Below are positions 16,327 through 24,033 of a DNA stretch of 64,000 nucleotides, one piece after another. Origin of the DNA: Emticicia agri. Its GTDB lineage: Bacteria; Bacteroidota; Bacteroidia; Cytophagales; Spirosomataceae. Location of the stretch: positions 1 through 64,000 of the forward strand of contig NZ_SEWF01000028.1 of the NCBI RefSeq assembly GCF_004168285.1, written 5' to 3'. Position 1 is the first letter of the stretch. Each line of letters begins with the position of its first letter. The translations under genes and the position numbers were made by a program. The notes under the pieces were generated by a model. The model ran no database searches, was not told the origin of the DNA, and worked only from the letters and a program-made list of their open reading frames with translations.

Positions 16327-18294
16327 CTAATCAATCACGGGTAAATAAATCATTACCTTGGTGCCAAGGGCTTTGCCTGATGCTTTTTTATCAATAATTT
16401 GTATATCAATGTGCCAGTCGTTGGTCATGGCTAATAATTTTACCCTTTCGTCGTTGATATTCATTCCCATTGACTGATGTTTGAATATGTTTTTACGTAG
16501 CAATGACGCCTGTTCACGCCCTATGCCATTATCTTCGATGATTATCAGGGTTTTATAGGGCAATGCTTGTATGCTCATAGATAGCGTTCTGTCTGTTGGT
16601 TTATTCATGAGTCCATGTTTAATGGCATTTTCGATATAAGGCTGTAAAAGCATGGGTGGTATAAAGGTTTCTTCCGTGTCAATTTGTTCATCAATATGAT
16701 AGACAAACTCAAAACTATCGTCAAACCTTAGTTTTTCAAGTTTCACATACAGAAAAGTAGTTTCTAATTCATCGGCTAACGGAATAAGTTTTTCTTTGGA
16801 GTTTTGTAGAATAGACCTCATCAGGGTTGAAAAATCAGTCAGGTATTCGGCAGCTTCAACCGAGCGATGGTTAAGGATATAACTTTTGATGGCATTGAGG
16901 CTATTGAAAATAAAATGCGGATTAATCTGAGAGCGAAGCGTACGTAAATCAGATTCCTTTACCGATTTCATCAGCAAATTCCGGTTGCGTTGTCTGAGCC
17001 ATGTTTTATAGCCTAAAGCCGTAGAAAAAAACAGGATTTCGACTAGAACCCCGATATTGAAAGGCATACTTAAGGGCAGGCGCATCAATACGTTTTCAAA
17101 GGGTTTCATCATTAATAGCTGCTCTGAAATACCAACAATTACTCCTAACAGCAAAGCAACAGAACCCCACTTGATATACTTTACAACTGAACCTTTAATG
17201 GTAAGCACAACAATGGTTGAATAGATGCCAAAAAAAGCAATCATAGGTTGGGAGAGTATCCAAATATAGCCTCCAGCCTGATACGCCTGAAAAACAAAGT
17301 TTAACAACGTATCTGCTATCAATAGCACCACTAAAACTTTAATATATAGCCTGATAATTTTTTCAAATCTTGGGGCAACTTTAGGAAGTTCCAGAAAATT
17401 GCTCAGAAAGAGGTAATAAAAGATATTGGAGATGAGCGCATAAGTATTGTTGTTGGCCGAGAATTTGAGAAAAGGAATAAAACTAAAAAATGCCCGCATA
17501 TAGGGCGAATGTTCGATACCCCACAAGGCAAAGAGCAGAATAAAAATCAGATAACCTGCATAATAGCCATAATAGCGTCTATGTTCTACAAAATAAAGTA
17601 CAAACATATACATAGCTACAAAAAACAGAATAGAGGCAAAGAAACCGTCGGCCATCAGGTAACGGTATTCATCAAAAAACGCCCGCATTTTGTCGTTATA
17701 CTCCCAGCCGTAACTCACTAATTTTGGCTGTAGATTCATGTATAACTGTGGGTGTTCACTTATCTTAATCAGTAATTCATAAGTCTGATGCGGCGCAAAT
17801 TTTAAGGGAACATATTTTTCATCATACCGGAAAGGTCGTTCGTGCGGTAGTAAATCCTGTTGGGTAGATTCAAGTAAGACAAATTTGCCATTTACCTTAC
17901 GGAATATCTTAACCCCCTTATGGACTCCTGCCGTAAACAAGGCAGGAAGCATGGCGTTGGTGGGGTTATTGACAGTAATTCTAAGCCAGAAAACATAGTC
18001 GAAATAATCGAAAGCAAAGGGCCGGAAGCGATAATCGTTTAACGGAATAAATGCTTGCCTGTCAATTTGTTGTACAGGTGCTTTGCCACTCGAATCGATA
18101 TACAACTGTGCTTGTTCAGAACACAGAATTACTTTGTTGTCTATAAATTTCTTGTTAATAGTAATCGTGTCTGTTTTTTGCGAAAAACAGTAGGAGCCAA
18201 TGAATAAAAGAAGCGTAAATGTGAGAAAAATCCTCAAGGTAAATTTCTGTTTTAGAGCATATTTAAATTTTGTTATTCTGATCGAAAAGTTCAT
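16327..18294 (-). CDS. 7TMR-DISM sensor histidine kinase, first of a tandem pair
   Basis: 655 residues with the same architecture as its downstream neighbour: signal peptide about 1-39 (ending CFSQ), periplasmic 7TMR-DISMED2-type sensor about 50-200, seven TM helices about 215-415, and a LytS-type kinase domain with LRSQINPHFIFNSLNAIKSY, PPMLLQPYIENAIKHGL and DNGIGREQASLLRKN. The catalytic parts of the two proteins are nearly identical over long runs while the sensors differ more, so this is a tandem duplication with divergence in the input domain. The response regulator lies just upstream. The start codon falls in the left arm of a 95-base palindrome. Confidence 0.88.
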   Translation of the reverse strand: MNFSIRITKFKYALKQKFTLRIFLTFTLLLFIGSYCFSQKTDTITINKKFIDNKVILCSEQAQLYIDSSGKAPVQQIDRQAFIPLNDYRFRPFAFDYFDYVFWLRITVNNPTNAMLPALFTAGVHKGVKIFRKVNGKFVLLESTQQDLLPHERPFRYDEKYVPLKFAPHQTYELLIKISEHPQLYMNLQPKLVSYGWEYNDKMRAFFDEYRYLMADGFFASILFFVAMYMFVLYFVEHRRYYGYYAGYLIFILLFALWGIEHSPYMRAFFSFIPFLKFSANNNTYALISNIFYYLFLSNFLELPKVAPRFEKIIRLYIKVLVVLLIADTLLNFVFQAYQAGGYIWILSQPMIAFFGIYSTIVVLTIKGSVVKYIKWGSVALLLGVIVGISEQLLMMKPFENVLMRLPLSMPFNIGVLVEILFFSTALGYKTWLRQRNRNLLMKSVKESDLRTLRSQINPHFIFNSLNAIKSYILNHRSVEAAEYLTDFSTLMRSILQNSKEKLIPLADELETTFLYVKLEKLRFDDSFEFVYHIDEQIDTEETFIPPMLLQPYIENAIKHGLMNKPTDRTLSMSIQALPYKTLIIIEDNGIGREQASLLRKNIFKHQSMGMNINDERVKLLAMTNDWHIDIQIIDKKASGKALGTKVMIYLPVID

Positions 18295-18383
18295 ATTTTT
18301 CAGATAGACAAGGCGTCATTTTGCAGATGTAGCCAGCAGCTACATCGAAAAAATGCAACGCAGTATAGTTGAAAAAGATGAAC
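18289..18383. repeat. 95-base imperfect palindrome over a kinase start codon
   Basis: Arms of 45 bases (18289-18333 and 18339-18383) match at roughly three quarters of positions, with perfect outer (GTTCAT/ATGAAC) and inner (GATGTAGC/GCTACATC) ends around a 5-base loop. The left arm covers the start codon (18292-18294) of the first kinase. Confidence 0.7.
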
Positions 18384-18467
18384 TTTGTAGGTCGAATCAT
18401 AATTTTTAAACATGCTCTCACGTATATTTATTGTCGGTTGTGGGATACCTTGCAGTGAATAATAAAA

Positions 18468-19211
18468 TTATCTCACCAAATCCATCAATTTCATGCGGTT
18501 TGCCCTTGAAACCTGCAAGCTGGTGCCGTTGTTCATGACCACATAGCCACCTTCGCCTTTGATATACTTTTTGATATGTGTCAGGTTTACCAAATATGAC
18601 TGATGAATACGCACAAAAGGATGGTTGGATAGTAAAGTTTCAAGGTCTTTCAAAGTACGTGAAATCAGTACTTTTTCTTTATTGGCCATCATGATTCTCG
18701 AATAATTTCCGTCTGCTTCAGCGTAGATAATATCGTTGATAGAGATAAATTCCAGCCCCTCAGGTGTTGGCACAGCCACATTGGGTTTATGATGAATACC
18801 CCCACGCATATTTGCCAGCAATAGTTCAAGGTTTTGTATGTCCACCTGTTTGCTTTGTTTCTGGCGCACTTTGTCAACGGCTCTGATGAGTTTCTCTTTT
18901 GAAATAGGTTTCAGCAAATAATCTATGGCGCAAAATTCAAAGGCCGTAAGGGCATAGGCATCATAGGCCGTGCAGAAAATAACCTCAAAGTTGATTTTCG
19001 GAATTTTCAGTAGAAAATCAAAACCGTTCATCTGCGGCATACTGATGTCCAGAAAAATCATGTCTGGTCTGATAGTATCCAGCATTTCAAGAGCCTTTTC
19101 TGCTGACTGGAATTTGGCAAGTACTTTTACATCGGCGCAATAGGTTTGTAGTTCTATTTCAAGGGTATCAAGGCAACCTTTTTCGTCGTCAATTAAAATC
19201 GCGGTAAGCAT
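18468..19211 (-). CDS. LytR/AlgR-family response regulator
   Basis: 247 residues. The receiver domain (1-115) has the acidic pair DDE at 8-10, phospho-acceptor D55 (MIFLDISMP) and K101 (YLLKPIS). The LytTR DNA-binding domain (about 145-245) includes ISINDIIYAEADGNYSRIMM, VRIHQSYLVNLTHIKKYI and LQVSRANRMKLMDLV. It is the first gene of a minus-strand cluster, followed by the two LytS-type kinases and the lone LytTR protein, so one regulator may serve two sensors. Confidence 0.9.
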   Translation of the reverse strand: MLTAILIDDEKGCLDTLEIELQTYCADVKVLAKFQSAEKALEMLDTIRPDMIFLDISMPQMNGFDFLLKIPKINFEVIFCTAYDAYALTAFEFCAIDYLLKPISKEKLIRAVDKVRQKQSKQVDIQNLELLLANMRGGIHHKPNVAVPTPEGLEFISINDIIYAEADGNYSRIMMANKEKVLISRTLKDLETLLSNHPFVRIHQSYLVNLTHIKKYIKGEGGYVVMNNGTSLQVSRANRMKLMDLVR

Positions 19212-19490
19212 AACAGTAAGGATTTTCGGAAAGTGAAGCTACAAACATTTCTTCGAAATTTGTGTATCTTTTTATGAAAACACAAACTTTTTTGAGAACG
19301 CAGGGGTTATAATTTAAGAAATTGTAAATTTCAGCCCCCGATTTTATGGGCTGAGGTTAAATTTTAGTTGCCTTAACAAATATTTGTCTGTATATGGTTA
19401 TTTTTACGCTTTTTTTGTTATTATTGCAACGGAATTAGCAAAATAATTCATCAATAAAATTGATAACCACAAAATAAAATTAATGTTTTT

Positions 19491-20774
19491 ATGGCTGGTA
19501 CAGCAGAATTAATACTTGATGGTAAATCTTACCAATACCCTACCATAGAAGGTTCGGAAGGAGAGAAAGCGATAGATATTGCCAAACTCCGTGATGAAAC
19601 AGGTTATATAACAATCGATAGCGGCTATAAAAATACAGGAGCTACCAAAAGTGCCATTACATTCTTAGATGGTGAAGAAGGAATATTACGCTACCGTGGC
19701 TATGCCATTGAAGATTTAGCTGAAAAAGCTAATTTTCTTGGAGTAGCTTATTTATTAATCTATGGCGAATTGCCGAATAAAGAGCAATATGATAAATTTG
19801 ATAATGCTATTCGCAGACATACGTTAGTAAACGAAGATATGCGTCGCATTTTTGATGGATTTCCGGTAAATGCACACCCGATGGGCGTGATGTCGGCCAT
19901 GATTAGTGCCATGAGTGGTTTTTATCCTGATTCTTATGACGATAAAGCCCCTGACCATACCGAAACGCATATCATCCGTTTGTTAGCTAAATTCCCTACA
20001 CTGGCTACCTGGTGTTTCAAAAAATCAAACGGTCACCCGATCAATTATCCTAAAAATTCATTAGATTATTGCTCGAATTTTCTACATATGATGTTCTCGC
20101 TGCCGGTAGAAGAATATACAGTTGACCCGGTAGTTTCGGCGGCTTTGAACAAATTATTGATTCTTCATGCTGACCACGAGCAAAACTGCTCTACCTCAAC
20201 GGTTCGTCTGGTAGGCTCATCAAAAGCTAATTTGTATTCATCTATATCGGCAGGTATTTCAGCACTCTGGGGCCCACTACATGGCGGTGCCAATCAGGAA
20301 GTAATTGAAATGCTGGAAGATATTAAGGCCGATGGTGGTGATGTAATGAAGTTTGTGAATAAAGCCAAAGATAAAAATTCAGGTTTCCGTTTAATGGGCT
20401 TCGGTCACAGAGTTTACAAAAACTTCGACCCGCGTGCCAAAATCATTAAAAAAGCGGCTGACGATATTTTAGGTAAATTAGGGGTGAATGACCCTGTATT
20501 GGAAATTGCCAAAGGACTGGAAGAAGCAGCCTTGCACGATGATTATTTCGTATCAAGAAAACTGTATCCGAATGTAGATTTCTACTCAGGTATTATCTAC
20601 CGTGCTTTGGGCATTCCGACCAATATGTTTACAGTAATGTTTGCTTTAGGTCGCCTACCGGGTTGGATTGCGCAATGGAAAGAAATGAGAGCCAACAAAG
20701 AGCCAATCGGTCGCCCTCGCCAAATTTACACCGGAGCTACTTTGCGTCCTTTTGTAGAATTGGAGAACAGATAA
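19491..20774 (+). CDS. gltA: Citrate synthase
   Basis: 427 residues, the full length of a type II bacterial citrate synthase. It condenses oxaloacetate and acetyl-CoA to citrate, the first step of the TCA cycle, in the cytoplasm. Typical features are the N-terminal beta domain (YPTIEGSEGEKAIDI), ITFLDGEEGILRYRGY, catalytic His in ILHADHEQNCST, GPLHGGANQEVIEML, and the signature GFGHRVYKNFDPRA with catalytic His, plus the catalytic Asp in NVDFYSGI. It stands alone with a terminator just after it. The 279 bases upstream contain no convincing full promoter match. Confidence 0.97.
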   Translation: MAGTAELILDGKSYQYPTIEGSEGEKAIDIAKLRDETGYITIDSGYKNTGATKSAITFLDGEEGILRYRGYAIEDLAEKANFLGVAYLLIYGELPNKEQYDKFDNAIRRHTLVNEDMRRIFDGFPVNAHPMGVMSAMISAMSGFYPDSYDDKAPDHTETHIIRLLAKFPTLATWCFKKSNGHPINYPKNSLDYCSNFLHMMFSLPVEEYTVDPVVSAALNKLLILHADHEQNCSTSTVRLVGSSKANLYSSISAGISALWGPLHGGANQEVIEMLEDIKADGGDVMKFVNKAKDKNSGFRLMGFGHRVYKNFDPRAKIIKKAADDILGKLGVNDPVLEIAKGLEEAALHDDYFVSRKLYPNVDFYSGIIYRALGIPTNMFTVMFALGRLPGWIAQWKEMRANKEPIGRPRQIYTGATLRPFVELENR

Positions 20775-20797
20775 GAGTTTTGATTTGAAGATATATG

Positions 20798-20830
20798 AAA
20801 GCCTTGGAGATAAGTCTCTGGGGCTTTTTT
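20798..20830 (+). terminator. Terminator of the citrate synthase gene
   Basis: AAAGCC and GGCTTT arms with an inner GGAGA/TCTCT stem around TAAG, followed by a T-run. It begins 24 bases after the stop codon. Confidence 0.8.
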
Positions 20831-20954
20831 GGTATCTGATACCATAAACGATTTCCGTAACAACGGACGGTAAAAATCGTGATACACACCATTTCTTAAC
20901 CCAAGTCAATTTTTAAGAAAGTATGCTGCTCTAATTTTGAAACAAAATTCTAAA

Positions 20955-21599
20955 ATGATGAGCGCAAACAACACAGTATTAAAATTCTTCGGTATCTTCT
21001 TTATTGGGGCATTTATCTTTTACGCAATCGGAAATTACCTGATTGAATCCCAGATTCATAATTTAGAAAATTTGTCAGCCATTAATCAGCAAAAAAACCA
21101 GATGCTGATTGGTGCTTTGCTGATAACGTTCCTTCATACTCTTACGAATATAGGGTTAGTTGTTATTCTGTTTTCGGCGTTTAAAGACGTATTTAATATA
21201 CAAGCCTATGCGTATCTGGCAACCACTCTTATCTCCACCATTCTTCTGGCTATAGGAGGTATTTGCCTGGTGTTGATTATTCCGGTAAGTGAATGGGCGA
21301 ACACCTATAATCAGCAGTTGTTAGACAAACTTTTGCAAAAAGGACAATTCTATTTCTACCAGTTTGGAATGATGCTTTGGTGTATTGGAGGGTTAATTAT
21401 GTGTAATATACTAATACAAACCAGAGTTGTGCCCAAATGGCTATCCGTTTGGGGATTTATAGGTTATGTGGTTTTTATGGCAGGCTGTTTGTTTGAGATT
21501 TTTGGAGTAGCCATTGGTACTTATACTTCTATTGTGGGTGGGTTGTTTGAGATAACACTTTCGTTGGTGGCGATTTTTAAGGGGTTCAGGTCCCCGTGA
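20955..21599 (+). CDS. DUF4386 integral membrane protein
   Basis: 214 residues from the ATG at 20955 (or 20958). Six hydrophobic segments fit the DUF4386 family of small membrane proteins: about 10-28, 47-70, 80-105, 132-152, 160-180 and 185-205. Visible family-like stretches are NQMLIGALLITFLHTLTNIG and VPKWLSVWGFIGYV. Function unknown; no catalytic motif seen. The last codons and stop lie in the first stem of a twin-hairpin repeat, and the next gene is convergent. Confidence 0.75.
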   Translation: MMSANNTVLKFFGIFFIGAFIFYAIGNYLIESQIHNLENLSAINQQKNQMLIGALLITFLHTLTNIGLVVILFSAFKDVFNIQAYAYLATTLISTILLAIGGICLVLIIPVSEWANTYNQQLLDKLLQKGQFYFYQFGMMLWCIGGLIMCNILIQTRVVPKWLSVWGFIGYVVFMAGCLFEIFGVAIGTYTSIVGGLFEITLSLVAIFKGFRSP

Positions 21600-21720
21600 T
21601 ACGGCTATACTCGTCCGCAATAGGTCGTGGCACGGGTATTTTAGCTAATCATCTTTCTGTTCTTTCACTCCAATTTATACGTGACACGCGCTTTTGCGGA
21701 CGAGTAGTAGGCGTGCCACG
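21594..21720. repeat. Twin-hairpin repeat, copy A
   Basis: Hairpin 1 (21594-21635) has arms CCGTGATACG/CGTGGCACGG and hairpin 2 (21680-21720) has arms CGTGACACGC/GCGTGCCACG. The loops contain TACTCGTCCGCAA (21608-21620) and TTGCGGACGAGTA (21694-21706), exact complements over 13 bases. It overlaps the DUF4386 stop codon and ends just past the stop of the convergent Crp-like gene. A second copy is at 59958-60096. Confidence 0.8.
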
Positions 21721-21726
21721 CAGGAA

Positions 21727-22314
21727 CTACCTGTTTTTAGCCATCCGTTTCCTGATTCTACTCAAAGATTCCGGTTTTACACCAATGTAACTGGCTAACT
21801 GATATTGAGGAATGCGCTGAATTAAATCTGGTTTAGATTCAAGAAGTCTTATATAGCGTTGTTCGGGACTGTCTGTAAGATAGGTATTGATGGTGTGCTG
21901 GTAGTCGATAAAAGCATTTTCTACAATCTTTCGGGCAATGGATTCGAGGCGGGGAAACTGGTCGAAAATGTTTTGCGCCTTTTGGTCATTGCCTATCAAC
22001 AAGTAACAATCTTCCTCGCATATCCAATAATATTTTGATGGTACATCAGCCGTACCCAATGAAAGTACCCATTGATTTTCGGTAAAAAAAGCAGTGGTTT
22101 TCTCTTCACCATCAATAAGATTATATTGTCTTACCAAGCCTTCTAAAACAAAAAAAGTGTCGCTAGCATATTGCCCCTCACGTACCAGAAAATCTCCCTT
22201 GCAATATTTCTTTATTACTGCACTATCGGCAATAGCCTTTGCCTCGTCGGCTGAGAGCGTTTGTATGGCAGAAAAATAGCTGACAACCTTTTCTTTCATC
22301 AATGGCTCATTCAT
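21727..22314 (-). CDS. Crp/Fnr-family regulator
   Basis: 195 residues. The N-terminal cNMP-binding beta-barrel (about 20-115) contains YCKGDFLVREGQYASDTFFVLEGLVRQYN. It lacks a clear Arg-Ser phosphate cassette, so it may not bind cAMP. The C-terminal helix-turn-helix is short (IPQYQLASYIGVKPESLSRIRKRM), as in the many Bacteroidota Crp-like proteins. It begins two bases after the stop of riboflavin synthase and is probably in that operon. Target genes unknown. Confidence 0.8.
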   Translation of the reverse strand: MNEPLMKEKVVSYFSAIQTLSADEAKAIADSAVIKKYCKGDFLVREGQYASDTFFVLEGLVRQYNLIDGEEKTTAFFTENQWVLSLGTADVPSKYYWICEEDCYLLIGNDQKAQNIFDQFPRLESIARKIVENAFIDYQHTINTYLTDSPEQRYIRLLESKPDLIQRIPQYQLASYIGVKPESLSRIRKRMAKNR

Positions 22315-22316
22315 GG

Positions 22317-22949
22317 CTATTGTTTTCTTTGCATAATACGCTGCATATATTTGCCCAATATATCAAACTCCAGATTGATAGTACTACCTACTGCTAACTG
22401 ATGGAAATTGGTATGCTCCCAGGTGTAAGGAATAATAGCTACACTAAAGCCATTGTCTTTTGAGTTGACAACTGTCAGGCTTACCCCATTCACACAGATA
22501 GAACCTTTTTCAACTGTTATATTATTGGTTGCAGCATCATATTCAAAAGAAATCAGCCAACTGCCATTCTGGTCTTCAAGGGCTGTGCAGATACCTGTCT
22601 GGTCAACATGGCCTTGCACAATATGACCATCAAAACGTCCGTTAGCAGGCATACAACGTTCTAAATTTACTTTGTTGCCAATGGCTAATTTACCTAAATT
22701 GGTTTTTTTCAGGGTTTCGTCAATGGCCGTTACTTTGTATCGCACGGCTGTATCCCCATTTGTTCCTTTAATGGATTCATATTCAGCATTCAGCAATGCT
22801 ACAACTGTCAGGCAAACGCCGTTATGCGATAAACTCTGGTCTATTTTTAGCTCGTGGGCAATATCAGATTCAAAAGTAAAAGTTAAATTTGTGCCATCTG
22901 GCTGAATATCAATGAGGTGTCCCATTGACTCTACGATTCCGGTAAACAT
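22317..22949 (-). CDS. ribE: Riboflavin synthase, alpha subunit
   Basis: 210 residues. Dismutates two 6,7-dimethyl-8-ribityllumazine molecules into riboflavin and the pyrimidinedione. The two lumazine-binding barrels are both present: MFTGIVESMG, SHNGVCLTVV and the EHTNLE-like NKVNLERCMPANGRFDGHIVQGHVDQTG in the first half, then GSICVNGVSLTVV and the terminal GKYMQRIM. Length and layout are normal. It forms an operon with the downstream Crp-like regulator, although no other rib gene is nearby. No FMN riboswitch was recognised upstream. Confidence 0.93.
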   Translation of the reverse strand: MFTGIVESMGHLIDIQPDGTNLTFTFESDIAHELKIDQSLSHNGVCLTVVALLNAEYESIKGTNGDTAVRYKVTAIDETLKKTNLGKLAIGNKVNLERCMPANGRFDGHIVQGHVDQTGICTALEDQNGSWLISFEYDAATNNITVEKGSICVNGVSLTVVNSKDNGFSVAIIPYTWEHTNFHQLAVGSTINLEFDILGKYMQRIMQRKQ

Positions 22950-23057
22950 ATACTAAACAATAAGGTTTTCGACTGCGAATTACGATATTTCAATTGAGAA
23001 TAGCGAAAAAAAGTTCTTATTAGCTATATTAGCGGAAGATAAACTACAAACCCCCGA

Positions 23058-23069
23058 CCCCTAAAGGGG
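23058..23069. repeat. CCCCTAAAGGGG short palindrome
   Basis: Core of the repeat family seen with long arms at 14227-14312, here as a single hairpin with a partial second arm (AAAGGGGAAT) near 23103. It lies between riboflavin synthase and the divergent DUF1684 gene. Confidence 0.6.
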
Positions 23070-23147
23070 AGTTGCAGAATTGTCGATAAAGCTAAAATTC
23101 TTAAAGGGGAATAAACTATAAAAGGTTTCCAAAAATCATCTAATCAT

Positions 23148-23738
23148 ATGTTTAAAAACAAATTTGTTCTTTTTTTTCTTGTTATCGCTATTGCAGGTAT
23201 TCTGTTTTACTCGCTCAGGGGTACAGAAGACTACATTGCTACCATCAGTGAGAGACGTAATGAATATGCCCAGACATTAGCTAACGATAAAGATTCGCCC
23301 ATTGCCAATCTGTCTAACTTTACAGGCTTCAAATACTTTGAACCTAATGTGGACTACCGCATTGAGGCTGATTATAAAGGCACGGCAGATGGCGGACAAA
23401 CCATGATTCTGATGACTGACAGCACCCAGAGCGAAATCAAAAAAGCCGGAGAAGCCACCTTTCTGCTAAATGGTGAGAATTATACAGTAAGTCTTTTTGA
23501 TGAAGGGAAAATCTATCTTTTACCTTTCAGAGACCTAACAAGCGGTAAAGAAACCTACGGTGGCGGACGCTACATTAATATTCCGAAAGAAAAACTGGTA
23601 GGCGATAAAATAGAGATTGATTTCAACAATGCTCATAATTTTTATTGTGCCTATAACGAAAGCTTTATATGCCCGATTCCACCGAAAGAGAATTTTATTC
23701 AAGCAGAAATTAAGGTAGGAGAGAAGGTGTATAAGTAG
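23148..23738 (+). CDS. DUF1684 protein with N-terminal membrane anchor
   Basis: 196 residues. An N-terminal hydrophobic segment (4-21) acts as signal or anchor. The remainder matches DUF1684 (PF07920): FTGFKYFEPNVDYRIEADY, the strongly conserved LPFRDLTSGKETYGGGRYI and DFNNAHNFYCAYNESFICPIPPKENF. The conserved Gly-rich, Asn and Cys-containing motifs suggest an enzyme or binding site, but none is established. It is probably periplasmic. It stands alone, followed by a repeat element. Confidence 0.8.
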   Translation: MFKNKFVLFFLVIAIAGILFYSLRGTEDYIATISERRNEYAQTLANDKDSPIANLSNFTGFKYFEPNVDYRIEADYKGTADGGQTMILMTDSTQSEIKKAGEATFLLNGENYTVSLFDEGKIYLLPFRDLTSGKETYGGGRYINIPKEKLVGDKIEIDFNNAHNFYCAYNESFICPIPPKENFIQAEIKVGEKVYK

Positions 23739-23770
23739 GGGTTAAAAACTAAATATATGGATTAATAATG

Positions 23771-23973
23771 TCGACTTGAGTCGGCATCAGCAACTAAAAA
23801 TAATCCCGCGCGGCGTCCGCTTTGTTTAATTAGGCGGCGACCGCAACGGCGGAGCGTTTCTATTCGCTGTCTGCCAGGTGCAAAGGAAAACAGCCAATAC
23901 CCGGGTTCACCGAATAGAATTCGGTGGCTAAGATAACAACGGAACAATTTCAGTATATGCCGACTCAAGTCGG
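23771..23973. repeat. 203-base element with 16-base inverted ends
   Basis: Ends CGACTTGAGTCGGCAT (23772-23787) and its exact inverse (23957-23972). An inner hairpin ACCGAAT/ATTCGGT sits near 23909-23925. The 33-base core at 23911-23943 recurs with four mismatches at 46558-46590. No ORF inside is convincing. Confidence 0.75.
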
Positions 23974-24033
23974 CCCTTATTAAGAAAATAAAAACCAACC
24001 CTACAAATAACCAAAAAACAAACAATATCTTTC

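Noticed and set aside
21596-21790. 64-codon plus-strand ORF
   Set aside because: It is made of the twin-hairpin repeat and the antisense of the Crp-like gene end.
23762-24025. 87-codon minus-strand ORF
   Set aside because: It coincides with the 203-base repeat element; the hydrophobic start is antisense to AT-rich spacer. No family resemblance.
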